DNA of 47,897 nt from Candidatus Bipolaricaulota bacterium (lineage in GTDB: Bacteria > Bipolaricaulota > Bipolaricaulia > UBA7950 > UBA9294), in assembly GCA_030611415.1 (NCBI GenBank), contig JAUWPW010000006.1:1-47897 (forward strand). The letters are read 5' to 3'. Under the pieces are notes generated by a model. It did not search any database. It was not told the origin of the DNA and worked only from the letters and a program-made list of their open reading frames with translations. Of the stretch, positions 8,185 through 17,080 are shown piece after piece; position 1 is the first letter of the stretch, and each line of letters starts with the position of its first letter. Position numbers and translations under genes: made by a program.

Positions 8185-8937
8185 TCAGCAGGTTGGCTCT
8201 CCTTCTAGCGCGGCAAAGAAAATATCCTCCAAATCCTCCTTGCCAAAGCGACTTCGCAGCGCGCCAAGCGTTCCTAGAGCGTGCAATCGACCACGATAGA
8301 GTATACCGATCCGGCTACACAGCTTCTCTGCCACTTGCATGATGTGAGTCGAGAGAATGATCGTGTGCCCTTGTTCCCGAAAGAGTTGAATTGTCTCAAT
8401 CACTGCTCGTCCAGCCATTACATCCAGGCCAAATGTCGGCTCATCAAAGATAAGTACCGGTGGATTGTGAATAATGCTGCGAGCAAGCGATAACTTCTGC
8501 TTCTCACCAGTCGAGAAGGTTCCCACACGTCGGCTGGCAAGAGAGGTTAATTCTAACATGTCAAGGATTCTCTCGGTACGCTCTCCGATTTCAGCCTCTG
8601 TCAATCGATTGATACGTCCGAAGAAGCGCAAAGTCTCCTCAGCCGTAAAGCGATCATATAGTCCTGTTTCGGTGGCAAGAAACCCAATCTGCTCTCGCAC
8701 CTTATCTGGTGAAGCTTTCGTATCGAATCCAGCGACCCTTACAGTCCCTGAACTTGGAGTAAGAATAGTAGCAAGCATTCGCAAAGTAGTTGTCTTTCCA
8801 GCGCCATTTGGCCCAAGCAGACCGAAAATCTCGCCACCGTAACAGGTAAATGACAGGTCATCAACCGCTCGTAGTCCGCCCTTTCGTGTCTTGAAAAGCT
8901 TCGTGAGATTGCGTACCTCAACCATCGCTTCACTCAT
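8185..8937 (-). CDS. ABC transporter ATP-binding protein (NatA-like)
   Basis: 250 residues with Walker A GPNGAGKTT, ABC signature FSTGEKQKLSLARS (the STG variant frequent in NatA-type proteins in place of LSGGQ), Walker B VLIFDEPTFGLD and the switch histidine in STHIM. It powers the adjacent permease. Its ATG overlaps the end of serS by four bases (ATGA), so the two are translationally coupled. Confidence 0.92.
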   Translation of the reverse strand: MSEAMVEVRNLTKLFKTRKGGLRAVDDLSFTCYGGEIFGLLGPNGAGKTTTLRMLATILTPSSGTVRVAGFDTKASPDKVREQIGFLATETGLYDRFTAEETLRFFGRINRLTEAEIGERTERILDMLELTSLASRRVGTFSTGEKQKLSLARSIIHNPPVLIFDEPTFGLDVMAGRAVIETIQLFREQGHTIILSTHIMQVAEKLCSRIGILYRGRLHALGTLGALRSRFGKEDLEDIFFAALEGEPTC

Positions 8938-10193
8938 ATGAATTCTTCTCCTATCATTTCCTGTAATACTTCTGGAATATGTATCCTACCATCAGGCATT
9001 TGGTTGTTTTCGAGTATTGCCGCCATCAAGCGTGGTGTAGCAACACCAGATCCGTTCAACGTGTGTACGTACCGTGGCTTCTTTCCTGTACCTGGGCGGT
9101 AACGTGTATTCCCGCGACGAGCCTGAAAGTCCTCACAGTTGCTGCACGAAGAAACTTCATAGTAACGCTCCTGGGCCGGCAGATAGACTTCTATATCGAT
9201 TGTCTTACTTGATTGTTGTGCCAGATCCTGCGTGGCAAGCAGTGCAACACGGTAGTGAATTCCAAGTTTCCGCAATATTTCTTCAGCATCAACTACCAAT
9301 TGATCAAGCTCGGCATAGGATTGCTCCGGTGTAGCAAATTTGAACATCTCTATTTTATTAAACTGATGTATCCGAATCAGGCCTCGCTCATCTCTGCCAT
9401 AAGTCCCAGCTTCACGACGAAAACACGTGGTGTAAGCAACGTATTTTTTCGGTAGCTCGTCTTCATCGAAGATTTCTCCCCTATGCAGGTTTGCGAGCAG
9501 GCTTTCCGCAGTTGGATTCAAGTAAAGATTGTCTTTCTCGCAATGATAAATGTCATCAGCAAATTTTGGAAGCTGCGAAGAAACATACAGGCTCTCTGAA
9601 TTTCCAAGAAACGGCGGGATCACTGGCGTATATCCATTCTCTGCGTGATGGGCAAACATGAACTGGATAAGAGCCATTTCCAAGCGCGCCCCTAGGCCAA
9701 TGTACATGGGAAATCGTGTACCGGCAATCATTGCCGCACGGCGAAAATCAAGGATTTTCTTCTCCTCACCAATTGCAAGGTGATCCTTGACCTTGAATCC
9801 AAATTGTGGCTGTTTCCCAAAACTACGTAAAGTAACCTTGTTCTCCTTAACCCCTATTGGCACTGTAGGATGTGGAACGTTTGGAAGCAACGACATAAGG
9901 TGATCGATACGGGACAAAATCCTGCTTAGCTCAGAATCAATCTCTGCTATTCTATTAGATACGCCTGAGAGCGAAGCGATCAATTCAGAGGCATCCTCCC
10001 CTGCTTTCTTGCATCGGCCTACCTCCTGAGCCCCGCGGTTTCTCTCTGCTTTTAGCTGTTCAATACTGTGAATCAGAGAAAGACGTTTTTGGTCGAACGT
10101 GAGAATTTCTTCAAGTTCAATTGACGAATCCCTTGTCTTGAGCCGCTTTTCAATCCCCATCGGATCTTCGCGCAGCCTATGAATATCAAGCAT
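8934..10193 (-). CDS. serS: Seryl-tRNA synthetase
   Basis: 419 residues, the normal bacterial length. An N-terminal antiparallel coiled coil (about 30-105) grips tRNA-Ser. The class II catalytic core contains motif 2 (TTCFRREAGTYGRDERGLIR) and motif 3 (LNGSGVATPRLMAAILEN; the usual LAVGR is replaced by VATPR, keeping the arginine). It charges tRNA-Ser with serine. GGAGG precedes the ATG by eight bases, with a promoter just upstream. It heads a serS-natA-natB operon. Confidence 0.97.
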   Translation of the reverse strand: MLDIHRLREDPMGIEKRLKTRDSSIELEEILTFDQKRLSLIHSIEQLKAERNRGAQEVGRCKKAGEDASELIASLSGVSNRIAEIDSELSRILSRIDHLMSLLPNVPHPTVPIGVKENKVTLRSFGKQPQFGFKVKDHLAIGEEKKILDFRRAAMIAGTRFPMYIGLGARLEMALIQFMFAHHAENGYTPVIPPFLGNSESLYVSSQLPKFADDIYHCEKDNLYLNPTAESLLANLHRGEIFDEDELPKKYVAYTTCFRREAGTYGRDERGLIRIHQFNKIEMFKFATPEQSYAELDQLVVDAEEILRKLGIHYRVALLATQDLAQQSSKTIDIEVYLPAQERYYEVSSCSNCEDFQARRGNTRYRPGTGKKPRYVHTLNGSGVATPRLMAAILENNQMPDGRIHIPEVLQEMIGEEFI

Positions 10194-10215
10194 CTATCCT
10201 GCCTCCATAATTACA

Positions 10216-10244
10216 ATTCTATGAAAAGAAAAGCCGGACGGCAA
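10216..10244 (-). promoter_or_regulatory. serS promoter
   Basis: On the minus strand TTGCCG (10244-10239), 17-base spacer, TAGAAT (10221-10216), giving a leader of about 16 bases that contains the SD. Confidence 0.55.
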
Positions 10245-10268
10245 CGTGAACTGCATTGATGAGATAGC

Positions 10269-10274
10269 TATAAT
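10269..10274 (+). promoter_or_regulatory. -10 box of a leaderless promoter (RNase Z-like gene)
   Basis: Perfect TATAAT ending ten bases before the ATG at 10285, with a weak GTGAAC at -35 (17-base spacer). It is back to back with the serS promoter. Confidence 0.55.
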
Positions 10275-10284
10275 CATCACAACA

Positions 10285-11133
10285 ATGAGAATTCTAACCT
10301 ATTCAAAGGGCCTTTACTCAACTTGGCTTTACTACAGCGCCGACCGCATCTTGTTTGATGCCGGCGAGGGAGCAAGCTCCATACTAGGCAACAAGACATT
10401 TGCTATTAAGCGGATCTTTCTGTCCCACGGGCATGCTGACCACACCGCCGGGCTGTTGTCCCTTGTTAACATACGCAATAATGCAATGGGAGACAAGGAA
10501 AAGAAACTCACAATTTACTATCCAAAGGGGAACTATCTCATCTCTGAGATGATCGCCTTCCTGGCGCGAACCAATCGACACCTAAACTACATCTTGGAGT
10601 GGGTTCCACTTACCGCAGGGGATACAGTGGAACTTCTTGCAGGGCAGTTGCCACGGTATGTCGAGACCTTTCCTACAGTACATGTGCACAACGAGGTCTC
10701 TCTAGGTTACAACATTGTAGAGGTTCGTCATCGCTTAAAGCGGAATCTTGTTGGTCTCTCACAAGAAGAGATTGTTAATTTGGTGCAAAAAGAAGGCAAA
10801 CAAAGGATTACAGAAACTTACCACCAACGTTTGTTTTCCTACGGCGGGGACTCAGTTGCGATAAAACCTGCTTACATACAGAATACTGAGGTCCTCTGCC
10901 ATGATACCACCTTCCTTGATGAACAGGATCGGAAAGCATACAAACACGCTACGCTAGCTGAGGCTATCGCTACAGCGAGAGCAGCATGTGTAAAGAAAGA
11001 GCTGATCTGTTTTCATATATCCAGTCGTTACAAGGAAAAAGCAAGAGAGATCGCAGCAGCAAGTGGACGTTACTCTGAGTTAGAGTTCAAGGTAATCCTT
11101 GTTCCACCAGGTCGGATTTTCAGCATTGCTTAG
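10285..11133 (+). CDS. RNase Z-like metallo-beta-lactamase protein
   Basis: 282 residues with the MBL core SHGHADH (His48, His50, Asp52, His53) and the RNase Z series downstream: CHDTTF as metal ligand, KHATLAEAI and FHISSRY. This pattern is typical of the endonuclease that trims tRNA 3' trailers. The substrate-arm region (around RHRLKRNLVGLSQEEIVNLVQKEG, split here for reading) is short and not canonical, so another RNA or phosphodiester substrate is possible. The start was set at ATG 10285, where homology begins; a GTG 39 bases upstream lies before the -10 box and is unlikely. No SD. Confidence 0.8.
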   Translation: MRILTYSKGLYSTWLYYSADRILFDAGEGASSILGNKTFAIKRIFLSHGHADHTAGLLSLVNIRNNAMGDKEKKLTIYYPKGNYLISEMIAFLARTNRHLNYILEWVPLTAGDTVELLAGQLPRYVETFPTVHVHNEVSLGYNIVEVRHRLKRNLVGLSQEEIVNLVQKEGKQRITETYHQRLFSYGGDSVAIKPAYIQNTEVLCHDTTFLDEQDRKAYKHATLAEAIATARAACVKKELICFHISSRYKEKAREIAAASGRYSELEFKVILVPPGRIFSIA

Positions 11134-11210
11134 CGCCATTTGCCAGTTGAAAGATACCTGCTGCCTTTGGTAGCATTGTCATAGTACTTATCACTACAAA
11201 GGGAGGAATC

Positions 11211-12524
11211 ATGATTAGCCGTCACTTCGTTCGTATCCAGACTGAACTACCCGGACCAAGATCAGCCGCAGTATTCTCCACCAAGGAACGTTATGTAGCC
11301 TCTCCTCTCACTACCTATGCACCATTTATTATCAAGAAGAGCAAAGGCGCAATAGTTGAAGACCTTGATGGGAACACATTCCTTGATTTTTCCGGCGGTT
11401 GGGGTTGCCTTAACGTTGGACAATGCAATACCCGAGTCGTGGCCGCGCTCAAGGACCAAATCGATCAGTACTTGCACACGGATTTCACTTCTGTGCCCTA
11501 CCAGCCAATGATTGAACTGTCACAACTGCTGTGTGAGCGCATTCCTGGAAGTGGGGCAAAGAAAGCTGCTTTTTTCAACAGCGGGGCAGAAGCTGTAGAA
11601 AATGCAGTAAAGCTCGCTCGTACCTATACAAAGCGAAAGGCGGTCCTCGTGTTTGAGAATGCCTTTCACGGAAGGACATTGTTGACAATGACAATGACAC
11701 ACAAAGCCAAACCGTACAAATATGGATTTGGCCCTTTTGCTTCCGACGTCTATCGTCTCCCTTATCCTAACCTCTACCGTTCTACTATTAAGGAAACGGA
11801 TATCGAGCGGGCACTCCTCGCCATGGTCGATCCTTCAGAAGTAGCGGCAATGGTTGTTGAGCCAATTATCGGCGAAGGAGGATTCCTTGTGCCTCCTCAA
11901 TGGTTCCTGCCCGCGATGCGAAGACTGGCTGATCGTTATGGATTTGTTCTTGTGTTTGATGAAATACAATCCGGCATCGGCCGCACTGGGAAGTTCTTCG
12001 CTTATGAACACTTCGATGTCTCTCCTGACCTTATCTGTGTTGCCAAGTCACTTGGATCGGGACTACCTCTTTCCGGTGTAGTAGGAAAGGCAGAGATCAT
12101 GGATTCACCGGTTGGGGGTGGAATTGGTGGGACCTATGCTGGAAACCCGCTTGCTTGCCGTGCTGCAATCGAGGTGATCAAGTCATTCAATGAAACTGAT
12201 CTCCTTGAGCAAGCAACTCATGTTGGGGAAAGAATTAAACAAAGATTCAACCTGCTTAAACAGCGCTATGATATTGTGGGAGACGTACGCGGCCTAGGAG
12301 CAATGATGGCAATGGAGTTGGTCAGGAACCAAGAGACTAAAGATCCTGCTCCTGACGAAACTGCAAAGATCACTAGAGAAGCGCTATATAATGGGGCTAT
12401 CTTTCCTACAGCGGGCTTGTACGGAAACGTCATCCGTGTCTTAACATCACTCGTTATCACCGATGAACAGATCGATGAGGGAATGGACATCCTTGCAGAA
12501 GCTTTTGAGAAGCTGGTTGGCTAG
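11211..12524 (+). CDS. Class III aminotransferase (4-aminobutyrate aminotransferase-like)
   Basis: 437 residues with the class III PLP fold: NSGAEAVENAVKLAR (123-137) binds the phosphate, FDEIQSGIGRTG carries Asp250, which contacts the pyridine nitrogen, and AKSLGSGLP holds the PLP lysine Lys279. Closest in character to 4-aminobutyrate aminotransferases, but relatives also include broad-range omega-aminotransferases and amino-acid racemases, so specificity is open. ATG 11211 has a strong GGGAGGA. Its 3' end overlaps the convergent MFS gene by four bases (CTAG at 12521-12524). Confidence 0.88.
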   Translation: MISRHFVRIQTELPGPRSAAVFSTKERYVASPLTTYAPFIIKKSKGAIVEDLDGNTFLDFSGGWGCLNVGQCNTRVVAALKDQIDQYLHTDFTSVPYQPMIELSQLLCERIPGSGAKKAAFFNSGAEAVENAVKLARTYTKRKAVLVFENAFHGRTLLTMTMTHKAKPYKYGFGPFASDVYRLPYPNLYRSTIKETDIERALLAMVDPSEVAAMVVEPIIGEGGFLVPPQWFLPAMRRLADRYGFVLVFDEIQSGIGRTGKFFAYEHFDVSPDLICVAKSLGSGLPLSGVVGKAEIMDSPVGGGIGGTYAGNPLACRAAIEVIKSFNETDLLEQATHVGERIKQRFNLLKQRYDIVGDVRGLGAMMAMELVRNQETKDPAPDETAKITREALYNGAIFPTAGLYGNVIRVLTSLVITDEQIDEGMDILAEAFEKLVG

Positions 12525-13750
12525 ACAACGGGTTCGTTGTGTCTGCCTACTATTTGAAATCCGATAGCAGCGACAACAGCAATTGCCGCAACTACTCCCC
12601 ATAGAAGTTGAGGGGCAGTGCTTCCATAGGCGTCGATCAGTACACCGCCAATAAATGGACCAGCGGACCAGCCGAATGCCTCGGCGACTCCAAAAAACCC
12701 CATGTAACGCCCCATCTTGTGCTTGGGGGCCATGTTTGCCACAGCGGTAGTAGCACTCGGAGAAAAGACTACTTCTCCTAATGAGATCACAATCATCGAA
12801 CCAAGAAGAAAGGAAAACGAGGGAACAATTCCCACGGAGAAGTAGCCAGCAGCAAAGAGGATAGCCCCTAGTACAAGGGCGCGCCGCATTCCCAGCCGGC
12901 CGCCAAGCAATGCTGCCGGCCACTGAAACAAAACAACAACAACGCCGTTTAAGGTGTACAAGAAACCAAGCTGTACATCGCTTATCCCAATGAATTCCGT
13001 TGAGAAAACCGACAGCGTGCTCGCAAACTGCCCCATTACTAAGAAAAGAATCAAGCTGAATGAACAAAAGACCAGAAATGTCTTGTCGCGTCCTACATCG
13101 AGCGCTCTCCTCAGTGCAAAGCGTTCCTGCTCGCGTACGTGAATTGACTCTGTGGCAAATAAGATAATGATTATTAGGCCAATTAAGCTTGCTGCAGCTG
13201 TAACCAGGAAAAGAGACCAATAGGATATGGTGACTAAGAAACCCCCAATAGATGGGCCAAGAGCCCAACCAGCGTTACTGCCAATTCGCAGCACTCCAAA
13301 CGCCTCCACTCGCCGCTCAGGACTAACGATATCAGCAACCATTGCGCTTATTCCAGGCTGGGTCAGTGCTCCAACAAAGCGAATCAAGAGGAAAACAAGA
13401 GCAACGGTAAGATAAGATGCGTGGATGTAAATCGCATACGCCATCAGAAGGAAAAGTCCTGTGCGCACCGCCATTGTGCACGAAATGAGTCGCTTACGAC
13501 CGAATCGATCTGCAAGTTCTCCCCCGGTGATCCTTCCCGCTGAACTAACCAAGGCAGATGCAAGCATAATCGTCCCCACACCTTTCATTGATATCCCTAA
13601 CTCTCGGTAAAGATAAAGACTGACAAATGGCATTGCCACGCCGAAACCAGCGGATACGATTAGACGAGCAGCAAACAAAACCCACAAGCGGTTATCGTAG
13701 CGGTCAAGAACCGCGGTAAGTTGAATCAGTAAGCGATTCCACAATCGCAT
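12521..13750 (-). CDS. MFS transporter
   Basis: 409 residues with about twelve membrane segments. The MFS loop signature between helices 2 and 3 is recognisable as GGELADRFGRKRLIS, and a similar element occurs in the second half (GGRLGMRRALVLG). Drug-proton antiporter or sugar-efflux-like; substrate unknown. It starts five bases after the DUF554 gene on the same strand, so the two are probably one transcript. Confidence 0.88.
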   Translation of the reverse strand: MRLWNRLLIQLTAVLDRYDNRLWVLFAARLIVSAGFGVAMPFVSLYLYRELGISMKGVGTIMLASALVSSAGRITGGELADRFGRKRLISCTMAVRTGLFLLMAYAIYIHASYLTVALVFLLIRFVGALTQPGISAMVADIVSPERRVEAFGVLRIGSNAGWALGPSIGGFLVTISYWSLFLVTAAASLIGLIIIILFATESIHVREQERFALRRALDVGRDKTFLVFCSFSLILFLVMGQFASTLSVFSTEFIGISDVQLGFLYTLNGVVVVLFQWPAALLGGRLGMRRALVLGAILFAAGYFSVGIVPSFSFLLGSMIVISLGEVVFSPSATTAVANMAPKHKMGRYMGFFGVAEAFGWSAGPFIGGVLIDAYGSTAPQLLWGVVAAIAVVAAIGFQIVGRHNEPVV

Positions 13751-13755
13751 ATCAG

Positions 13756-14466
13756 TTAGCCTTCCACCAAACGAAACAAGAACACAAGCAATGGCGCTAT
13801 TGCCAAAGCGGGAAGTAGATTTCCCGCCTTGACATCACGCAGATCGAGTAGCTTGAGCGAAAGTGCGATAAGGACTACCCCTCCTGCTGCGTTAACCTCC
13901 GCCAGGAATAGTGATTCAGAGAACGAGAAGCTGATGGAAGCTTCACTTGCAACGCGCGCAATCAAGCTGATTCCACCTTGATAGACGAAGACAATCACGC
14001 TAGAGAAAAGCACTCCCGGGCCAAGCCCAGAGGCAAGTATCATCGCAGAGACCCCATCCATTACTGCCTTTAGACCGAGAATATGCCAATCTCCATATAG
14101 GCCATCACGCAATGCCCCAAGGATTGCCATAGGTCCAACACAAAACAGCAGGCTTGCACTAACTAACCCCTGCGAAATCGCACTGTCGCTCCAGCGAGGG
14201 AACCGACGTGTCAGGCTTTCCCCTAGATGCATAAGCCTCTGTTCAATCCGAATTCTTGTCCCGATCGCTCCACCAAGGAGAAGGGAAAGCAGAAGAATAA
14301 GAATGTTGTGTGTTTCGATCGCTAGTTGTACTCCCAGAACCAAAGTCACAAGTCCAATCACCATGGTAACAAGCTGATTTATTTCCCGAGAGACTCTCTT
14401 CTTAGCAAACAAACCAACAATACTTCCAATAAGAATAGTTCCCACATTTATCCAGGTTCCGATCAT
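13756..14466 (-). CDS. DUF554 family membrane protein (YqgA-like)
   Basis: 236 residues, about six or seven hydrophobic segments. Starts MIGTWINVGTILIGSIVG and contains the family segments GPMAILGALRDGLYGD and LKAVMDGVSAMILASGLGPGVLFS. Function of the family is unknown. The ATG lies seven bases after a TAGGAT -10 box with TTGTGA upstream, so the transcript is probably leaderless; the MFS gene follows in the same operon. Confidence 0.85.
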   Translation of the reverse strand: MIGTWINVGTILIGSIVGLFAKKRVSREINQLVTMVIGLVTLVLGVQLAIETHNILILLLSLLLGGAIGTRIRIEQRLMHLGESLTRRFPRWSDSAISQGLVSASLLFCVGPMAILGALRDGLYGDWHILGLKAVMDGVSAMILASGLGPGVLFSSVIVFVYQGGISLIARVASEASISFSFSESLFLAEVNAAGGVVLIALSLKLLDLRDVKAGNLLPALAIAPLLVFLFRLVEG

Positions 14467-14473
14467 ACAACAG

Positions 14474-14502
14474 ATCCTACCCTTATAAAGAGAAAGTCAC
14501 AA
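14474..14502 (-). promoter_or_regulatory. Promoter of the DUF554-MFS operon (leaderless)
   Basis: On the minus strand TTGTGA (14502-14497), 17-base spacer, TAGGAT (14479-14474), seven bases to the ATG. Confidence 0.55.
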
Positions 14503-14541
14503 CCAGTAGACATTTGTCACTCACAGGAAAGAAGAGCAGGA

Positions 14542-14569
14542 TTGTCATCTTTGCTACAGTTGTTATAGA
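14542..14569 (+). promoter_or_regulatory. Promoter of the exported beta-rich protein gene
   Basis: TTGTCA (14542-14547), 16-base spacer, TATAGA (14564-14569), then 13 bases to ATG 14583. No SD in the remaining leader. Confidence 0.5.
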
Positions 14570-14582
14570 GTGATTTCGGGTG

Positions 14583-15698
14583 ATGTACATGAAGAGGAGA
14601 ATACACAGATTCATCTGTTTTCTTATTGTGCTCGCCTTCAGTGGCTCTGCCTGGGGTATGTCGCTCTGCGACTATCGCTCTCCTGAGAGCACAATATCCA
14701 ATGTTGGGATGAGCTTCCTGTATCGTTACTGTAACGGTTCAGCTGAACAGGATATCAACCGCGGACAACTGAGGCTCAACTACAACCGGTTGTTTAACTC
14801 ACCAAACTTTGGATATGAACTGTCTACGCATAACAACATGACAATCTCAGCACTGAATCTATACTCCTTTTCAGCCATGGCAACCGGAAATCTACAGTAC
14901 TATTTTTCCCCCGAGGCAGCGTATTTCGGCTTTGCTGGCACCGAAATTGAGAGCTCCTCCGATCCCAAATACAAGGCTATTGGACTGTTCGTAAGTCTTG
15001 GAATTGGTTACGGGCGATTCACAGACGTGACTCCCATGGTGAGAGCAATGCAGATCGAGTCTTACTTGATAGGAGCAGAATGCATATCTGGGCCTCTACA
15101 CGAGATTGATCTGCAATCCATTGCCTACGAAATCGACAACATCAACACCTATGAAAGCCTTGCCGATATTCTAGATGTATTACAAGGAATCATAGAGGGA
15201 ACCAGGCTCATTAGAATAGGTGGTCTTGGTCCATTAGATCTTTATGAGATGGCAAGAATCATTGAGAAGGGTCGCCGAACACGTTATTGCGGAGGAAACA
15301 TTAAGCTAGGGCTGGGCTACGAAATTATCGACCCTTACCAAGCGTCAAACGACATCTTGGGAACGGCAGCGTTCAACTATGCTTTTGCTTCCACTCCAAA
15401 GTCACAGCTTCTCGTGCAAGGAAGTGCCTCTAGTTCCTACGACATTTTGAATGCCTACCAATTGAGACTTGGCTTCGGATATGACTACGATTTCACAGAC
15501 ATGATTACCCTATCTGCTTCCTATTCCTTCTCCAGACAGGTAAGAGACGGTGATCTCATCAATACTCATGACCTGTCCCTGGATCTTGCAATAACACCAT
15601 CCGTACCAGGCATGAGCATCACATTAGAAGTAGGCCTAACGCAGGATCCAAACTGGGTTACAGATGTTACACTCTTTATGAGTATGGACTTCCTATAA
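14583..15698 (+). CDS. Exported beta-strand-rich protein, candidate outer-membrane barrel
   Basis: About 371 residues, no family recognised. A signal peptide is clear (MKRRIHRFICFLIVLAFSGSAWG, written here for its charged start, hydrophobic core and SAWG cleavage site). The mature part alternates polar and hydrophobic residues with many aromatic/Gly pairs (for example GQLRLNYNRLF, LGFGYDYDFTDMITLSASYSF) and ends in phenylalanine-leucine after alternating hydrophobic positions (TLFMSMDFL), all features of outer-membrane barrels. A non-strand, probably helical insert covers about residues 155-230 and ends at a Cys-Gly-Gly. Start is among GTG 14580, ATG 14583 and ATG 14589. If it is a barrel, the organism has two membranes. 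Confidence 0.6.
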   Translation: MYMKRRIHRFICFLIVLAFSGSAWGMSLCDYRSPESTISNVGMSFLYRYCNGSAEQDINRGQLRLNYNRLFNSPNFGYELSTHNNMTISALNLYSFSAMATGNLQYYFSPEAAYFGFAGTEIESSSDPKYKAIGLFVSLGIGYGRFTDVTPMVRAMQIESYLIGAECISGPLHEIDLQSIAYEIDNINTYESLADILDVLQGIIEGTRLIRIGGLGPLDLYEMARIIEKGRRTRYCGGNIKLGLGYEIIDPYQASNDILGTAAFNYAFASTPKSQLLVQGSASSSYDILNAYQLRLGFGYDYDFTDMITLSASYSFSRQVRDGDLINTHDLSLDLAITPSVPGMSITLEVGLTQDPNWVTDVTLFMSMDFL

Positions 15699-15716
15699 GG
15701 TTCTTCGCTACTTGAC

Positions 15717-15744
15717 CTGCCTGTCCGATTGGCCAGGCGGGTGT
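15717..15744. terminator. Candidate bidirectional terminator hairpin
   Basis: ACCTGCCTG / CAGGCGGGT, nine pairs with one G-U, ten-base loop. It lies between two convergent genes. No T-run follows on either strand, so termination is uncertain. Confidence 0.45.
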
Positions 15745-15780
15745 GGGTCAATAACGACGAACGTCTAATAATAGACTGCG

Positions 15781-16416
15781 TTAATCCGAATATGATAGCG
15801 ACGCAATTACATCTTGCATTAACTTATCAAACAAGAGTTCCTTAGCCTCTGCAAGTGGGAAATACTGTGCTTCAGCAATCTCATCTGGATCAGGACTTAG
15901 TTTCCCAGAGACAGAGATCTGATAGAAGACCATGATCCAGTGGAGCTGGCTTCTAATCCCTAGCTTGGCCTTTACGCAAAAGAGCCGTTCAATTTGTGCT
16001 ACCACTCCAAGTTCTTCTCCAAACTCGCGGACAAGGCCTTGTTCTGGGGTCTCTCCAAACCGAAGGAATCCACCTGGAAGCGACCAAACCCCTTTGGTTA
16101 AACCCCTACTACCTTTCACTAGCAGTATGTCCCCTTCCTTGCTATTGATACCTTCTACCACTACTCGCGGCATCCCCGCATACACTGCCTCACGCACCAG
16201 CGTGGTAATATTGGAAAGCAGGACGATTTCATCCTTACCCAACCACTTGTGGGGGTGTCTATCCAGTTCGGGCACACAGAAAAGAACAGGTGAACTTGTA
16301 GCAAGTGAGCCTATCTGTTCCAGTTTGAACGGGATCTCCCCTTCTTGAGGCAGATCAAGAAGTCCATTTCGCTCAGTAAGAAACACTTTCCCATCACTTT
16401 CTATATAGTAACGCAT
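15781..16416 (-). CDS. Nudix hydrolase
   Basis: About 211 residues. The Nudix box runs GGFLRFGETPEQGLVREF then GEELGV, meeting the G-x5-E-x7-RE-x-x-EE-x-G rule, so it should hydrolyse a nucleoside diphosphate linked to another group with Mg2+. An extra N-terminal domain of about 90 residues precedes the core, as in NADH-pyrophosphatase-like proteins, but no zinc cysteines are present. The start was moved to the ATG at 16416 because the in-frame ATG at 16434 lies inside the TATAAT box; GGAGAGG precedes the chosen ATG. Confidence 0.85.
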   Translation of the reverse strand: MRYYIESDGKVFLTERNGLLDLPQEGEIPFKLEQIGSLATSSPVLFCVPELDRHPHKWLGKDEIVLLSNITTLVREAVYAGMPRVVVEGINSKEGDILLVKGSRGLTKGVWSLPGGFLRFGETPEQGLVREFGEELGVVAQIERLFCVKAKLGIRSQLHWIMVFYQISVSGKLSPDPDEIAEAQYFPLAEAKELLFDKLMQDVIASLSYSD

Positions 16417-16432
16417 CATTTCCTCTCCGCTC

Positions 16433-16438
16433 ATTATA
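16433..16438 (-). promoter_or_regulatory. -10 box of the Nudix gene
   Basis: Perfect TATAAT on the minus strand. It overlaps an upstream in-frame ATG and so argues against that start. Confidence 0.5.
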
Positions 16439-16585
16439 CGTTTGCAGCTCTACAATATCAGGGTTGCGTTCAAGATACCAATATGGATAATTGCATACTT
16501 GTGACAGACAAGAAAAGAAGGAAAGCTTAAGAGATGTCCTACAAGAAAACGAGATACTCTAGAATTAGTATCTGAAAAGGATTTT

Positions 16586-17080
16586 ATGCCGCACTCTGAT
16601 TCCTCAATAACTGGCGTATCCAATGAAGTAGACAGACTACTGCATCTCTTTGCCCCCTTTCCCGCAAGTGTTATCCCTCTCTTGCAAGAGATTCAAGGCC
16701 ACTATGGATACATCTCGGAAACGAACTTGACACGTGTAGCTACGTATGCTCACGCTCCTAAGAGTACGGTATACAGCGTTGCTACCTTTTATTCGCAATT
16801 TCGTCTTACTCGCCCTGGGAAATACTTGATACGCATTTGTCAGGGAACAGCCTGTCACGTGCTTGGAGCAAATTCCATTTGTGAACATCTTGAGGAGCAG
16901 CTAGGGGTCAAAGTGGGTGAGACAACAGGCGACGGTTTGTTTACCCTGGAAAGTGTCCGTTGTCTTGGCTGTTGTAGTCTGGCTCCAGTAATGATGATCC
17001 GCGATGAAGCATACGGTCGCTTGACCAGAGGAAGAGTTGACGCAATTATCGATGCCTACCGCAATAGGGCAGAGAAATGA
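16586..17080 (+). CDS. NuoE-like [2Fe-2S] subunit of an NAD(P)H:ferredoxin-type complex
   Basis: 164 residues of the 24-kDa/HydC/HymA family: a helical N-terminal part, then a thioredoxin-like fold with the four [2Fe-2S] ligands Cys85, Cys90, Cys126 and Cys130 (C-x4-C and C-x3-C). In hydrogenases, formate dehydrogenases and the Bfu class of bifurcating enzymes this subunit relays electrons next to the flavin subunit. ATG 16586 follows AAAGG. Its end overlaps the NuoF-like start (ATGA at 17077-17080). First gene of a three-gene operon with no membrane subunit, so the complex is cytoplasmic. Confidence 0.93.
   Translation: MPHSDSSITGVSNEVDRLLHLFAPFPASVIPLLQEIQGHYGYISETNLTRVATYAHAPKSTVYSVATFYSQFRLTRPGKYLIRICQGTACHVLGANSICEHLEEQLGVKVGETTGDGLFTLESVRCLGCCSLAPVMMIRDEAYGRLTRGRVDAIIDAYRNRAEK

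Noticed and set aside
12447-13268. 273-codon minus-strand frame inside the MFS transporter gene.
   Set aside because: Out-of-frame shadow of the transporter, Cys/Trp/Arg-rich, no homology.
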